Of a stretch of DNA of 64,000 nucleotides, positions 40,358 through 49,382 are shown piece after piece. Source of the stretch: a virus. Both the position numbers and the translations under genes were made by a program. The stretch lies in IMG/VR virus record IMGVR_UViG_3300018931_000001, positions 1 through 64,000 of that record, one strand, 5' to 3'. Under the pieces are notes generated by a model, which was not told the origin of the DNA, searched no databases, and saw nothing but the letters and a program-made list of their open reading frames with translations. Each line of letters starts with the position of its first letter. The first letter of the stretch is position 1.

Positions 40358-43300
40358 ATGTCTTCCAATTTTACACCTCTTAAAGGCAATTGTCCAGTTT
40401 GCGACGGAGAAGAAAGAGATTGCCGTCAAAGTAAAATTACTGGTCTTTATCATTGCCGCACAGACAACCCAAGTCCCAATTTCACTTATATAAAACACGA
40501 CGCGATCAATTTCGGTATGTATGTCGAAACCGCGTTAAGGTCTGAACAGAATGCTGAAAAACTAGCAGAACATAGACGCCAACAAAAAATAAACGAGCGA
40601 ATCAGACTCGATCGTGAAGCCAAAGAAAGAGCGCAATTTCTCTCAGCCGCCGATCGAGACAGAGAAATCCGCAAAATCCTAAACCAGCTAACCCTTACCT
40701 CAGAACACAGGGCTGAGCTACGTCATCGGGGTCTGTCAGACAAGCAGATTGACAATGGAATCTTTCGCAGCGTCGGGCGATACGAAAAGTTACAACACCC
40801 CGTCAGTATTAACCTTGCCGGAGTCTCAGCGGATACCAACGGCCGATCGCTAGTTGGCAAAGAACCTGGTTATCTTTGCCCAGTCTGGAACGGCGACGGG
40901 TTAATAATCGGCTGGCAAATACGACTGGACAATGACAAAGATTGTAAATATAAGTGGCCCACAAGCCGATGGCCGAAGCGTCCCAATGGGCCCACGTCTC
41001 ACCAACAGAACGGCGAGATGCCCGTCACTGTTTGCCGACCCGCAATATTAAACGGCGACATTGACGCAATCGGAATCGTCGAAGGAATCCTGAAACCCAA
41101 GATTGCAGCGGAGCTCAGCGGAAAAGTTTTCATCGGTGCCGCCGGGGGGAACTTTGCCAGCAGCGCCAAGAGTTTCAAGATTGAACTTGACAAACTTTCA
41201 GCAGAATTTGACACAAAGATAGTCAGGCTTTACGCCGACGCGGGTTCCACGGCGAACCCGAACGTGATGAGGGAATATCGAAAAACCCACAAGCTCGTCA
41301 CAGAATGGGGATACGAACTGCGGGTAGCTTGGTGGGGACAAAAAGAAAAATCTGCTGGCGACATTGACGATATTTTAGCTGCCGGAGACACGGACAAAAT
41401 AACAGACTTATTCTGGAAGGACTTTGAGGAGATCGCCAGCAACAAGGCTTACAGAATGTTGAGAATGCTGGATGGTCTTAAGCGCAAAGTCAAGAAAGCC
41501 GCATCACCTATTTTTGGCGCTTCAACACCAGTTCGCGAGATTGAGACAATCCCCTACTTTGCCGGGGAACGGATAGAGACTTGGCAGAAGGCGACAGCGA
41601 AACATAAATTCATCGTTGACACCAGCGGCACCGGAACCGGGAAAAGTTTTGACAGCGGACTGTGCGAGCCGGAAAGGTTCAACGCCGATCGCATCATCTA
41701 CATTTCCAAAGACCACCGCAACGCCAGCACCCCATCACTCAAGAATTGGGAAGATTTAGAAGCGCGCCACAAGGGCTTGACGCTAGATAATCTGGGCAAT
41801 TGGCGGCGGGCAAAGGCGGACGATCGGGTTGAAGTTGGCGCTAGCTGCGATCGTACAGAGTTCTCTGCCGTGATGCGCGAGAAGAACATCTCCGGCAGCG
41901 ACACCGCAAATCTAATGTGTCCAACCTGCCCGTCATTTGAGGGTTGCAGGGCCGGTGAGAAATTTGGGTTCTTGAAAGCCAGGACTGAAACACTGAAAAA
42001 TACCCGATTCCGATCGCACCCTGACTCTCTGCCAGGAACACAAACTTTCGGCTACGCCCCAGATGAAGAAGGAAAAGGTAAGGGCAAAGGAACAGTTTTA
42101 ATCTGGGAAGAGTGGAGCGAGTGCCTGAGTTACAGCAAGGAAATCCAAATAAAGCAAGATGATATTGAGCACATTACTGCTGAATTGTTCTCAGCAGACA
42201 AGGACGCTTTTGGGTTGAACGAATGGATAGTCAGACTTTGGGAATTCAGCGCGGGCAAACATCCGATAGACCGCTGGGGAATGCCACACGATCAGGTATT
42301 AGAAATCCTGCTCCCCCTTGTCAAGGGGGAGACCGATATTGATGCGATCTCCCAAGCGACAAACCCCAACGAAAAAATCCAGTCAATATTGCACGGACTG
42401 GACGACCACGGCGTGTCACTTCAAGATTTGCCCGCGCACCTGCGGAAAAGTTTTGCGGAATCAGATGAACAGTTAGCAGAAAAAGCCCAGAGGATTGCCA
42501 AACAGTGGGTAGTGCCATTTTTGGAAGTGTTACTCGGACGTCGACCCGGACATGTCAGTCTCGACAACCGGGGAACCTTCACTTTGACGATCGCCAACCG
42601 CCGACTGATTGAAATTGCCCACGCCGCTAAGTCCAATATTTTCCTCGATGCCACGGGCGACATTGACAAGTTTTGCAGGATTCTAGGAATTGACGCTGAG
42701 GACGTGTTCTGCACCGCGCAAGTACCAACTCACAAGAGTGCGAAGTTAACTATCAAACAAGTAATTGACCACGGGCGGCTGGGGATTTCGCGGGGTGCGG
42801 AACAGGTGCGGGCGATCGACGCGATGGTTGCAGCTATTCGGGAGAAAGACTCAGAGGCTGCGGTTATTGACTTTAAGAAGTTTACCAGTGCCGAGCCAGG
42901 GCTTAATCTGAAGTGGCTGAGCGAGTCGCGGGGGTCGAATTTGGCTCAGAACGCGAAAACTTTAGTGCTAGTGGGGGCCCCTTGCCGCCCGATCGCTACG
43001 CTGGCGGCTGAGTTTACTTTGCTCTACGGGCGATCACCAAACATCGAAACCGAAGAGGTGACGAGGGAAGTTCGCCAAATTCGGAACGTTGTGAGACAGG
43101 AGGCGACGGTCACGTCGAGGGAATCCGCCGATCAACAATTCCGGGACTACATATACAGGGATGTGCTAGCAGCAATTTCCCAAGGAATCGGTCGGCTGCG
43201 GGCGAACCGCCGGGAAGGAGAGGAGCTGACCATCTACTTTATTAGCAACTTTGTTTTGGACTTGCCAGTAGAGGTAGTTCCAGCCCTTGAAATCACGCTG

Positions 43301-43741
43301 GAGGCAGCTACACCTTTTCAGAGGCTTGAGATAGCAATCCGCCGCGCCGGAGAGGAACTGCAAGCCAAGGGCAAAAAATTGACTCTGACTGCGATCGCTG
43401 ATTACTGCCAAGTAACAAAACAGAGGGTTAGCCAGTTGGCTCGCGAACTGGGGTACGCCACTGCCGCCCACTTCAAAAAAAGTCTAGTTTTGCTTGTAGG
43501 TTCTCTAAGCAAAACTAGACAAAATTTCCAAGAGTACATTCCTTTGGCGGCTGAAAAACAGATTGAATTGTGGGCAGCTCAGATTAGCTCGTTGCCCAAA
43601 TCCGTAATTCTGGCGTTGATGGAATGGGCGACGGGGCTGCCGGAGTTGAGTGGCGAGTTTTTGGCTTTGGTTTGTGCGGATGCGGGGCGATCAGGCGATA
43701 CCGCCGATCCAGGATTTGAGGATTGGGACTTGGGATTTTAG
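40358..43741 (+). CDS. Primase-helicase replication protein, CyRepA1-like
   Basis: This encodes 1127 residues. A zinc finger at the N-terminus (CPVC at 12-15, Cys22, Cys33) resembles the CHC2 finger of primases. About residues 225-350 form a Toprim-like/DUF3854 region (GIVEGILKPKIAAELSG, IVRLYADAGS, GDIDDILAAG). A P-loop follows (DTSGTGTGKSFD, about 425) and a helicase-like half. Near the C-terminus is an HTH (LTLTAIADYCQVTKQRVSQLARELGY). This combination matches the CyRepA1 family of cyanobacterial plasmid replication proteins. It is probably the main replication initiator of this element and argues for plasmid-like replication. The exact family needs a profile search. Confidence 0.8.
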   Translation: MSSNFTPLKGNCPVCDGEERDCRQSKITGLYHCRTDNPSPNFTYIKHDAINFGMYVETALRSEQNAEKLAEHRRQQKINERIRLDREAKERAQFLSAADRDREIRKILNQLTLTSEHRAELRHRGLSDKQIDNGIFRSVGRYEKLQHPVSINLAGVSADTNGRSLVGKEPGYLCPVWNGDGLIIGWQIRLDNDKDCKYKWPTSRWPKRPNGPTSHQQNGEMPVTVCRPAILNGDIDAIGIVEGILKPKIAAELSGKVFIGAAGGNFASSAKSFKIELDKLSAEFDTKIVRLYADAGSTANPNVMREYRKTHKLVTEWGYELRVAWWGQKEKSAGDIDDILAAGDTDKITDLFWKDFEEIASNKAYRMLRMLDGLKRKVKKAASPIFGASTPVREIETIPYFAGERIETWQKATAKHKFIVDTSGTGTGKSFDSGLCEPERFNADRIIYISKDHRNASTPSLKNWEDLEARHKGLTLDNLGNWRRAKADDRVEVGASCDRTEFSAVMREKNISGSDTANLMCPTCPSFEGCRAGEKFGFLKARTETLKNTRFRSHPDSLPGTQTFGYAPDEEGKGKGKGTVLIWEEWSECLSYSKEIQIKQDDIEHITAELFSADKDAFGLNEWIVRLWEFSAGKHPIDRWGMPHDQVLEILLPLVKGETDIDAISQATNPNEKIQSILHGLDDHGVSLQDLPAHLRKSFAESDEQLAEKAQRIAKQWVVPFLEVLLGRRPGHVSLDNRGTFTLTIANRRLIEIAHAAKSNIFLDATGDIDKFCRILGIDAEDVFCTAQVPTHKSAKLTIKQVIDHGRLGISRGAEQVRAIDAMVAAIREKDSEAAVIDFKKFTSAEPGLNLKWLSESRGSNLAQNAKTLVLVGAPCRPIATLAAEFTLLYGRSPNIETEEVTREVRQIRNVVRQEATVTSRESADQQFRDYIYRDVLAAISQGIGRLRANRREGEELTIYFISNFVLDLPVEVVPALEITLEAATPFQRLEIAIRRAGEELQAKGKKLTLTAIADYCQVTKQRVSQLARELGYATAAHFKKSLVLLVGSLSKTRQNFQEYIPLAAEKQIELWAAQISSLPKSVILALMEWATGLPELSGEFLALVCADAGRSGDTADPGFEDWDLGF

Positions 43742-43822
43742 GCTTTGGCTTTCAATACCAGTTCGCTTGTTAAAGCTGTAGTCGCAAGATTTTGTAAAGG
43801 TTTAGAAGTTTAGAGGTTTGTC

Positions 43823-44260
43823 ATGGCGAAAAATAAATGTAGCAAGTGCCACATCAGAATTAAGTTGCCCCCCAGCTTCCCGCCTAACCCTTTTGATCAC
43901 TGGTGCTACCTGTGCCAAGCTACCGCGCCTTTAGTTGAAAAGACCCGGAAGTGTTCAAGGGGTGAAAAACGAAAATTGCTAGAAAAGCAACAGCGTGAGG
44001 CTGAGAAAAAAGCCAAGCAGCGGGCGGAATCTCTGGAACAGCAAGAGTTGAAACGGGTTGCTGCTGCCAAGAGTAAACCAACTTACGTGCCCAAGAGTAA
44101 ATCTAAAAAGGGTTCTGATTTACCGTTTGCGCTCAATCTAGAGTTTATTGAAATGGTTGAAGAGCCAGCGGTTGTGGCGGTTGACTACGATGTGCTGAGG
44201 CGGCGGATTGCAGAAGTGCAAGATCCGACAATATTTGAGGAAGAATTGTCGGACGATTGA
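43823..44260 (+). CDS. Zinc-finger-like unknown protein
   Basis: This encodes 145 residues. The N-terminal CSKC ... CYLC spaced about 24 residues could bind one zinc ion. A Lys/Glu-rich helical middle and an acidic C-terminus follow. It lies between the primase and the ASCH gene. It is probably a nucleic-acid-associated accessory; the function is unknown. Confidence 0.6.
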   Translation: MAKNKCSKCHIRIKLPPSFPPNPFDHWCYLCQATAPLVEKTRKCSRGEKRKLLEKQQREAEKKAKQRAESLEQQELKRVAAAKSKPTYVPKSKSKKGSDLPFALNLEFIEMVEEPAVVAVDYDVLRRRIAEVQDPTIFEEELSDD

Positions 44261-44282
44261 CACCAACAAAATGGTTAAAATA

Positions 44283-44332
44283 CAACTCGCGAGATTTGGT
44301 GATATTTTAAATAAAATGCCTCTCGCGAGTTG
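44283..44332. promoter_or_regulatory. 12-bp perfect inverted repeat upstream of the ASCH gene
   Basis: CAACTCGCGAGA (44283-44294) is repeated in exact inverse at 44321-44332, with 26 bases between. Each arm itself contains the palindrome CTCGCGAG. It ends 49 bases before ATG 44382. An operator or an mRNA hairpin is possible. Confidence 0.65.
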
Positions 44333-44381
44333 GCGCCGCAAACGCCGAGACTCCAAAGGCCGTAACCGAAGCAGGGTCACA

Positions 44382-44861
44382 ATGAATAATTTAACACAAC
44401 CTAAATCGTTAAACACTTATCTCGTTTCGGTTAAGCCCCAGTGGGCTAATTTGTTTTTCGATCACACCCAAACCAAGTCAGTCGAACTTCGCAAGGGTGA
44501 CTTTGGCAAGTCGCTGGTTCCTGGCGATCGGCTGCTAATCTATGCCACCCTGCCAGTGGGTAAAATTTTGGGTTCTGTCGCGGTGCGTGATCGTAAAACA
44601 TTCCCGGTTGCCGAACTTCGCGAGGTAACTGAACATTTGGCGCAGGTTTCCGCTGAAGATTTTGCCGACTACTACCAAGGCAAGGATGTCGGCGTTGGGG
44701 TGTGGGTGGAAAATCCCGAGTTGCTTGAATATCCGATCTCGCTTCACCTCTTAAAAGAATTTGCGGGCATTACTCCGCCACAGCAGATAACGAAGTTGAG
44801 CGAAGAACAAGTATACCTACTTCTGTCGGACAGTTTTATAGCAAGATTTTGCTCAGTTTAA
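44382..44861 (+). CDS. ASCH/PUA-like domain protein
   Basis: This encodes 159 residues from ATG 44382; longer frames reach back into the previous gene. The pattern YLVSVKPQWANLFFD ... KSVELRKGDFG ... PGDRLLIYATLPVGKILGSVAV matches the ASCH domain, an RNA-binding PUA-related fold. Members act as RNA-binding regulators or as nucleoside hydrolases in modified-base pathways. The role in this phage is unknown. Confidence 0.75.
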   Translation: MNNLTQPKSLNTYLVSVKPQWANLFFDHTQTKSVELRKGDFGKSLVPGDRLLIYATLPVGKILGSVAVRDRKTFPVAELREVTEHLAQVSAEDFADYYQGKDVGVGVWVENPELLEYPISLHLLKEFAGITPPQQITKLSEEQVYLLLSDSFIARFCSV

Positions 44862-44888
44862 ATTATTAATTTACAGAAAAATCAAACA

Positions 44889-45434
44889 ATGGAACCAAAA
44901 TTATTAATTGTTCGCGTTGATCTTCTTACCAAGACTCTTAGCGGGGAACGTAGACCCCTGCACTGCCGAGATATCCAAGCGGTTGACGGCGCTTATTCGG
45001 CGCTCGACAACTGGGCAAAATGGGGCTATACAATACTGGGGCTGTCCGACCAATCGGTGATCGCTAAACAAAACAAGCCCTTTGGTATCGTCATAGAAGA
45101 ATTAGCTTACACCATCTACTGTTTTCCACCACTGGAGGCAATCTACCTTGATCCGGGTTATGCCACAGAAGGGGGTTATCGGTTGGACGCCGCTAATTAC
45201 TGTCAGATTGATCGAGCCAAAACTTCCAATTCTTTCCTTTCTAGCGTTCTTTTGTCTGCCTGTTCCCGCTACGGCGTGACATCCGGTAATGTGTGGGTGG
45301 CAAGTGACTCGATCGAAGATGAAGAGGTGTCCTCCAGTCACGGCGTCAATTTTATTGCAGGGGACGTTTGGCGGGTTTGTCTAGATGCCTCACTTATTAA
45401 TCCTCAACCATTGATATCTTTTGAGTATTACTAA
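44889..45434 (+). CDS. HAD-like fold protein with incomplete catalytic motif
   Basis: This encodes 181 residues. The order of elements suggests a HAD phosphatase of the polynucleotide 3'-phosphatase type: an N-terminal strand LIVRVDL, ALDNWAKWGYTILGLSDQS (motif II-like), and WVASDSIEDEEVSSSHGVNF (motif IV-like). The usual DxDGT motif is reduced to a single Asp, so it may be inactive or divergent. The assignment is tentative. Confidence 0.45.
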   Translation: MEPKLLIVRVDLLTKTLSGERRPLHCRDIQAVDGAYSALDNWAKWGYTILGLSDQSVIAKQNKPFGIVIEELAYTIYCFPPLEAIYLDPGYATEGGYRLDAANYCQIDRAKTSNSFLSSVLLSACSRYGVTSGNVWVASDSIEDEEVSSSHGVNFIAGDVWRVCLDASLINPQPLISFEYY

Positions 45435-45465
45435 AAACTATTTGGCGAGAATAGGAGGTATACAA

Positions 45466-45677
45466 TTGAAGTATTATCAGTTCAATAAAGTCCAGCAATT
45501 GCTGGGAGTGCTGGGGATGCGCCCCTCCTCTGTGAGTGTAGACAATGCCCGTCGGGTCAGGTTTTTACTTGTGAACAATGTTTGAGGAATAAACCCTGGT
45601 GCTTGAATGGTGACGAGCAGCTTGGTGCTTACTGCCAAGAATGCACGGTAATAGTTAAACGACTTGAACTAAATTAG
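45466..45677 (+). pseudogene. Frameshifted zinc-ribbon gene
   Basis: A TTG at 45466 with AGGAGGT at 45453-45459 opens a frame (MKYYQFNKVQQLLGVLG) that stops at 45583. The -1 frame then reads LLCECRQCPSGQVFTCEQC ... AYCQECTVIVKRLELN to a stop at 45675-45677. It has strong zinc-ribbon character but no start of its own. A -1 shift at the run CCCC (45522-45525) would join them into about 70 residues. It is a point-deletion pseudogene, a programmed frameshift or a sequencing error. Confidence 0.6.
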
Positions 45678-45688
45678 GAGATCACATC

Positions 45689-46642
45689 ATGTCAGACTCA
45701 TCAACCATCCTTTCGGAAGTCAACGAACTTGCAGCTCCGTTTTTGCAGCAGATGCTTGATCGGTATATCGACATCGGGCAACGCGCCGAAGATATCGGCT
45801 TAAAATCCAAAGAGTTTAAGCAAGAAGCGCAATTTCACTTGAAAGCCGCTAGCAAAGAAGTGACCTTTGCTAAGCGGCTATACAATTGGGTGACGAATCT
45901 TGGGAAAGTGTGGGCGGGTGTGAAACCGAAACTAGATGCAATCTTAGCACACTGCACGATCGATTTAGGATTGAAGTTGATAAGGTTGTTGCCAGACTTG
46001 ACTAAAAATTTGAGTTCTGAATTTCTCGATCGCGCATCCGAGATTTGCTCTCAGATTATTGATGAAATCCACGATTTAGTTGGACAGCTTGGAAAAGTTG
46101 AACTGTCCACAGCCGAAATTTCTCGTATAATTAAACGTGCTTCTACTGTGCCGGATTGTGGGACAACTGTGAAATTTTCTGGGGATGGCGGCAAGGTAGT
46201 CGTTGCCGAAATTTTGTCTTGCGACGCCGATAATGACAAGATTCACGTCAAAGAGATTGGCGGTTTCGAGAAAATTTTCAGCCGAGGTGATAAATTATTG
46301 AAAATTGTCCCTCAGCCACAGGTTGAAGATTTTTGCTTAATTCAGGGCGGTAGTTTTACTGGTGATGTTGGAGTTTTGGAGTCTTGTGAAAATGGTTTGG
46401 CTACTGTGCGGTTGTTAACAAACGGAGAGCAAAAGGAAATTAAGTTGTCATTGCTAGCTAGGATTACTGCAAAACAGGCTGAGGCTGGCGTTGCATTTAT
46501 TGAGATGGTTGAGCGTTGCAAAAAGGCAGAAAGTGAAATGGCATTGATGGTTGAATCAATTGCGGAACCCTTGTCGTTAGTTGGTCGTAATGACGATCGG
46601 GTTGATGATGAGCCGATCGAGCTTGAATCTGTGGCGGCATAG
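45689..46642 (+). CDS. Unknown protein with helical N-terminus and KOW/SH3-like region
   Basis: This encodes 317 residues. ATG 45689 is preceded by AGGAG. About residues 1-155 are helical; residues about 155-265 are beta-rich, with a segment SFTGDVGVLESCENGLATVRL like a KOW or SH3 barrel. The C-terminus is acidic. No enzyme motif was seen. It closes the rightward replication module. Confidence 0.6.
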   Translation: MSDSSTILSEVNELAAPFLQQMLDRYIDIGQRAEDIGLKSKEFKQEAQFHLKAASKEVTFAKRLYNWVTNLGKVWAGVKPKLDAILAHCTIDLGLKLIRLLPDLTKNLSSEFLDRASEICSQIIDEIHDLVGQLGKVELSTAEISRIIKRASTVPDCGTTVKFSGDGGKVVVAEILSCDADNDKIHVKEIGGFEKIFSRGDKLLKIVPQPQVEDFCLIQGGSFTGDVGVLESCENGLATVRLLTNGEQKEIKLSLLARITAKQAEAGVAFIEMVERCKKAESEMALMVESIAEPLSLVGRNDDRVDDEPIELESVAA

Positions 46643-46780
46643 TCAAGAATCGTTCCGTCGTTCCCTTCTTTTAGCTTAATCCTATGTAACAGATTAGCAA
46701 TCCGCCGCTTTCGACTGGGAACTGCTTGACAGGTAATAGTCTCAGACTTTTGCGATTAAAGCTTCCCCAATTCTGCTTTT

Positions 46781-47149
46781 TCAATTTTTGTGTAGTCGAT
46801 CGCTCCCAGCCTCAAAAACAGCCTTGAGAGCTGCGGTCGCTTCAGGAGTGTAGCGACCGTCGCCCGAAAAGAAAGACTCGGGAAACAAAGTCTGTGGCTT
46901 TGACTTGCTCTGAGTTTCTCGAATTTTTGTCAAGCAGCACCGTAACTGTAATTCTGACCACCCCGTCCACCTCACCAGTGCAATAAGACTTTCTTCGTCC
47001 GGTTTTGTCCCTTGAGCCATGCGAATTAGGATAGATGAGTTCACCCCGGATTGTGCAGCCACTTCACGCCAACGCAAGCGCCGAGACTGTCGGAGAGTAT
47101 CTAAAAATTCATAAAAAGCACCTACATCAATAATATTTAAGTTGGTCAT
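46781..47149 (-). CDS. XRE-family HTH regulator
   Basis: This encodes 122 residues from ATG 47149; an upstream frame to 47188 is less likely. The segment RRLRWREVAAQSGVNSSILI ... GTKPDEESLIALVRWTG (about 20-62) is a Cro/XRE HTH. It is isolated on the minus strand between the replication and packaging modules, which suggests control of late gene expression. Its target is unknown. Confidence 0.7.
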   Translation of the reverse strand: MTNLNIIDVGAFYEFLDTLRQSRRLRWREVAAQSGVNSSILIRMAQGTKPDEESLIALVRWTGWSELQLRCCLTKIRETQSKSKPQTLFPESFFSGDGRYTPEATAALKAVFEAGSDRLHKN

Positions 47150-47285
47150 ACTATTTACTTGATTAGTACAAAATAGCCACCAACGCACTCATTGGTGGCT
47201 TGTCGAGCAAAGCATTGAGAGTCTAGCCTAAAAATATTGTACCCCGATCGCTTGTCTTTTAGCCCCAATAGCTCTCATATAAAAA

Positions 47286-47333
47286 CTCAAATCGGAATAG
47301 ACGCGATTATCAGTACATCTATTCCGACTTGAG
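47286..47333 (-). terminator. Strong terminator for the leftward gene at 47353
   Basis: CTCAAATCGGAATAGA (47286-47301) pairs with TCTATTCCGACTTGAG (47318-47333), 15 of 16 bases. On the minus strand the stem is followed by TTTTT. Confidence 0.8.
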
Positions 47334-47352
47334 CGGGGCGTGAATGTTGTGG

Positions 47353-47775
47353 TTAATTTATTGTATTCATTTGCTCCCACTGTTTCAACTCAAACCCATA
47401 CAACTTTTTAAACTTTTTTCGCACCGACACCAGCCAGTCGTCATAAGCAGATTGTTTTGGTACGTCTAACTTTTTAGCCTCTTCGTCTTGAAATGGGTTA
47501 ATTTCTAGCCTGATAATTAGTTCTTTAAACCCTTCGGTAAAAATGAAAGCTTGGTTTATACCGAGTTCTCGCGCTTTGTCTGTGGCAAAGTTGTTCCATA
47601 CAGACAATATTGCCCAACGCTTTTCCCACTCTCGATTGCCTAAATCTGGAATTGTAATTTGCTCGGTGCTGATAAGCTCTTCTTGATCTCCTGTAGCATC
47701 ATCCGGCGGGCGGTGTTTTAACTCTACCTCAAAAGTTCGAGTTGTTATTTTAATTTGTTGAAATCCTTTCTGCAC
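47353..47775 (-). CDS. Unknown protein
   Basis: This encodes 140 residues from GTG 47775. No ribosome site precedes it; the motif AATACACTAT (47776-47785) abuts the start codon, so the mRNA may be leaderless or the true start may lie further in. The N-terminal half is polar/acidic, and the C-terminal half is helical (SAYDDWLVSVRKKFKKLYGFELKQW). The function is unknown. Confidence 0.55.
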   Translation of the reverse strand: MQKGFQQIKITTRTFEVELKHRPPDDATGDQEELISTEQITIPDLGNREWEKRWAILSVWNNFATDKARELGINQAFIFTEGFKELIIRLEINPFQDEEAKKLDVPKQSAYDDWLVSVRKKFKKLYGFELKQWEQMNTIN

Positions 47776-47854
47776 AATACACTATTTTGATATAATTTAA
47801 TAGTCAACCCGGAGATACTTTCTAGGGGAAGATAGGAAAAAACTAGACTGACCT

Positions 47855-47882
47855 AATCACCGCTAGTCGCGGTGATTTTTTG
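47855..47882 (+). terminator. Rho-independent terminator, plus orientation
   Basis: AATCACCGC (47855-47863) pairs with GCGGTGATT (47869-47877) with a five-base loop and is followed by TTTTTT. The flanking genes run leftward, so it may stop rightward read-through toward the packaging module. Confidence 0.8.
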
Positions 47883-47906
47883 TGAATTGTAAACAGTCCA
47901 CGCTCC

Positions 47907-48449
47907 TTAATTTTGATCCTCCTGTTTTTGTATGGGATAGGCTTGATCGAACCAAGTCAAAAGCTCATCCACGTTAGAGAATCGTTGAGTTAGCGGGTGG
48001 TCGTTAGGTACAGCAAACAAGCCACCCATATAGTAGCGGATTTGCCATTCGGCTGCTTCTGGGGTGACGATCGACTCGTGCCGAGTTGGAACTTCAGCAT
48101 CTTCGCCATAGACCAGTTTGTAGGCGGCATCAACCCGTTCATTCGGAGGTAGTGGCTGTCCTTCTGGCGGTTTAGGTTTTTGTATTTGTGACTCGGTTGG
48201 CTGCTCTGGGTGTGGCTCTTGTTGCTTGGGTGCTTCTGGTGTGGATGGCTCGGATGGTGGCGGTTCGATCAGTGGTTGCTCAGGTGCAGGTTCTGGCGCG
48301 GGTTGCTCTTGTTGGGATTCTTCTGGTTTTGATTCTTCCGGCTTAGGTTGTTCGGCTGATTTCTCTTCGGATTCAGTTTCCTTAGTAGACTCTTCTGAGC
48401 TGCCGCCTAAGTGCATTATTTTAGATACGGTGTCGGTAATTAGGTTCAT
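47907..48449 (-). CDS. Pro/Glu-rich low-complexity protein
   Basis: This encodes 180 residues. Residues about 18-110 are almost entirely Pro, Glu, Gln and Ser with repeats such as EESKPEES and EQPAPEPAPEQP, and are expected to be disordered. The last about 70 residues look folded (WQIRYYMGGLFAVPNDHPLTQRF). It is leftward, just before the packaging genes. The function is unknown. Confidence 0.55.
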   Translation of the reverse strand: MNLITDTVSKIMHLGGSSEESTKETESEEKSAEQPKPEESKPEESQQEQPAPEPAPEQPLIEPPPSEPSTPEAPKQQEPHPEQPTESQIQKPKPPEGQPLPPNERVDAAYKLVYGEDAEVPTRHESIVTPEAAEWQIRYYMGGLFAVPNDHPLTQRFSNVDELLTWFDQAYPIQKQEDQN

Positions 48450-48580
48450 AATGTTTGGGAGTAATTTAGGTAGATTATAACTTGAACTTGTTGCGGGTGT
48501 AAAGATTGACTGGCAGGCGATCGGATGAATACAAAAGCCTCCCCTGTTACGAGGAAGCTAAAGTCTGTTGATATATTCCG

Positions 48581-48697
48581 GCTCCTTTTGGTTACGTCCT
48601 AGGAGCAAGTTTATTAGTTTATTAGTTTATTATGACACACTAAATATATTGTATTTTATGCACTGTTTTGCCCAACCAAGTTAAAATATAGTGTATT
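48581..48697 (+). promoter_or_regulatory. Control region before the packaging genes
   Basis: GCTCCT (48581-48586) pairs with AGGAGC (48601-48606). Then follow three tandem copies of TTTATTAG, the last ending TTTATTAT (48610-48633). ATAGTGTATT at 48688-48697 is the complement of the AATACACTAT motif seen at 37090 and 47776. The ATG of the small terminase gene is at 48717. This is a likely late promoter/operator region. Confidence 0.55.
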
Positions 48698-48716
48698 AAG
48701 TGTATTTAATAGGTAA

Positions 48717-49382
48717 ATGAAAGGCAAAAAAGGTAGAAATAGTCTTTATACTCAAGCGACACTAAACATCATTCAGAAAGAATTAATAGAACATGGTTGC
48801 AATCAACGCGCTTTTAAAGCAGCAGGAATCAGCAAAGAAGTTTTTTATTTGTGGATGCGTGAACGTCCTGAGTTTGTTACGCTAGTGGAAGAGGCTAAGC
48901 AAGAACGCTTGTTCCGAAGGCACGAGGTATTAAAGTTACAGGCTGATAAAGTTCTTGAAGACTATTTGAATAATGGTGTTGTGACAAAAATCACAATCAT
49001 TGAAGAAGGAACTTCAGACAAATTTGGTTCTTATGTCAAGAAAACAGTCAGGGAGGTGCGGTCTCCTACTCCCGTTAAAATACTTGATCGAGTTCTTGGT
49101 AAACCATCAGACGAGCTTGAAGCTTTTACTGCTTTTGTAAATGCAGGGTGGCTCCCTCGATCGTTATTAAATTTAGCAGAAAGTGAAATTAACAACATTA
49201 AGCTCGTCATTAGACAAGCGTTCGCGGGAATCTTCCCAGACAGTACGGAAGCTGCAATTACTGGACTCACCCCCGAAACAGCAGCAGTCATTCGACAGCA
49301 CCTTTTGGGCATCCAGCCCGCCGATGCTCTTGAAATATCAGCAGATGTGGAACCGGGACAGCAGCCCGATCAAGATTTGTGA
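48717..49382 (+). CDS. Small terminase-like DNA-binding protein
   Basis: This encodes 221 residues. A helical N-terminal HTH (TLNIIQKELIEHGCNQRAF ... GISKEVFYLWMRERPEFV) resembles small terminase subunits, which recognise the packaging site. The middle and C-terminal parts are helical, and the end overlaps the large terminase. The assignment rests on the HTH and on position directly before the large subunit. Confidence 0.7.
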   Translation: MKGKKGRNSLYTQATLNIIQKELIEHGCNQRAFKAAGISKEVFYLWMRERPEFVTLVEEAKQERLFRRHEVLKLQADKVLEDYLNNGVVTKITIIEEGTSDKFGSYVKKTVREVRSPTPVKILDRVLGKPSDELEAFTAFVNAGWLPRSLLNLAESEINNIKLVIRQAFAGIFPDSTEAAITGLTPETAAVIRQHLLGIQPADALEISADVEPGQQPDQDL

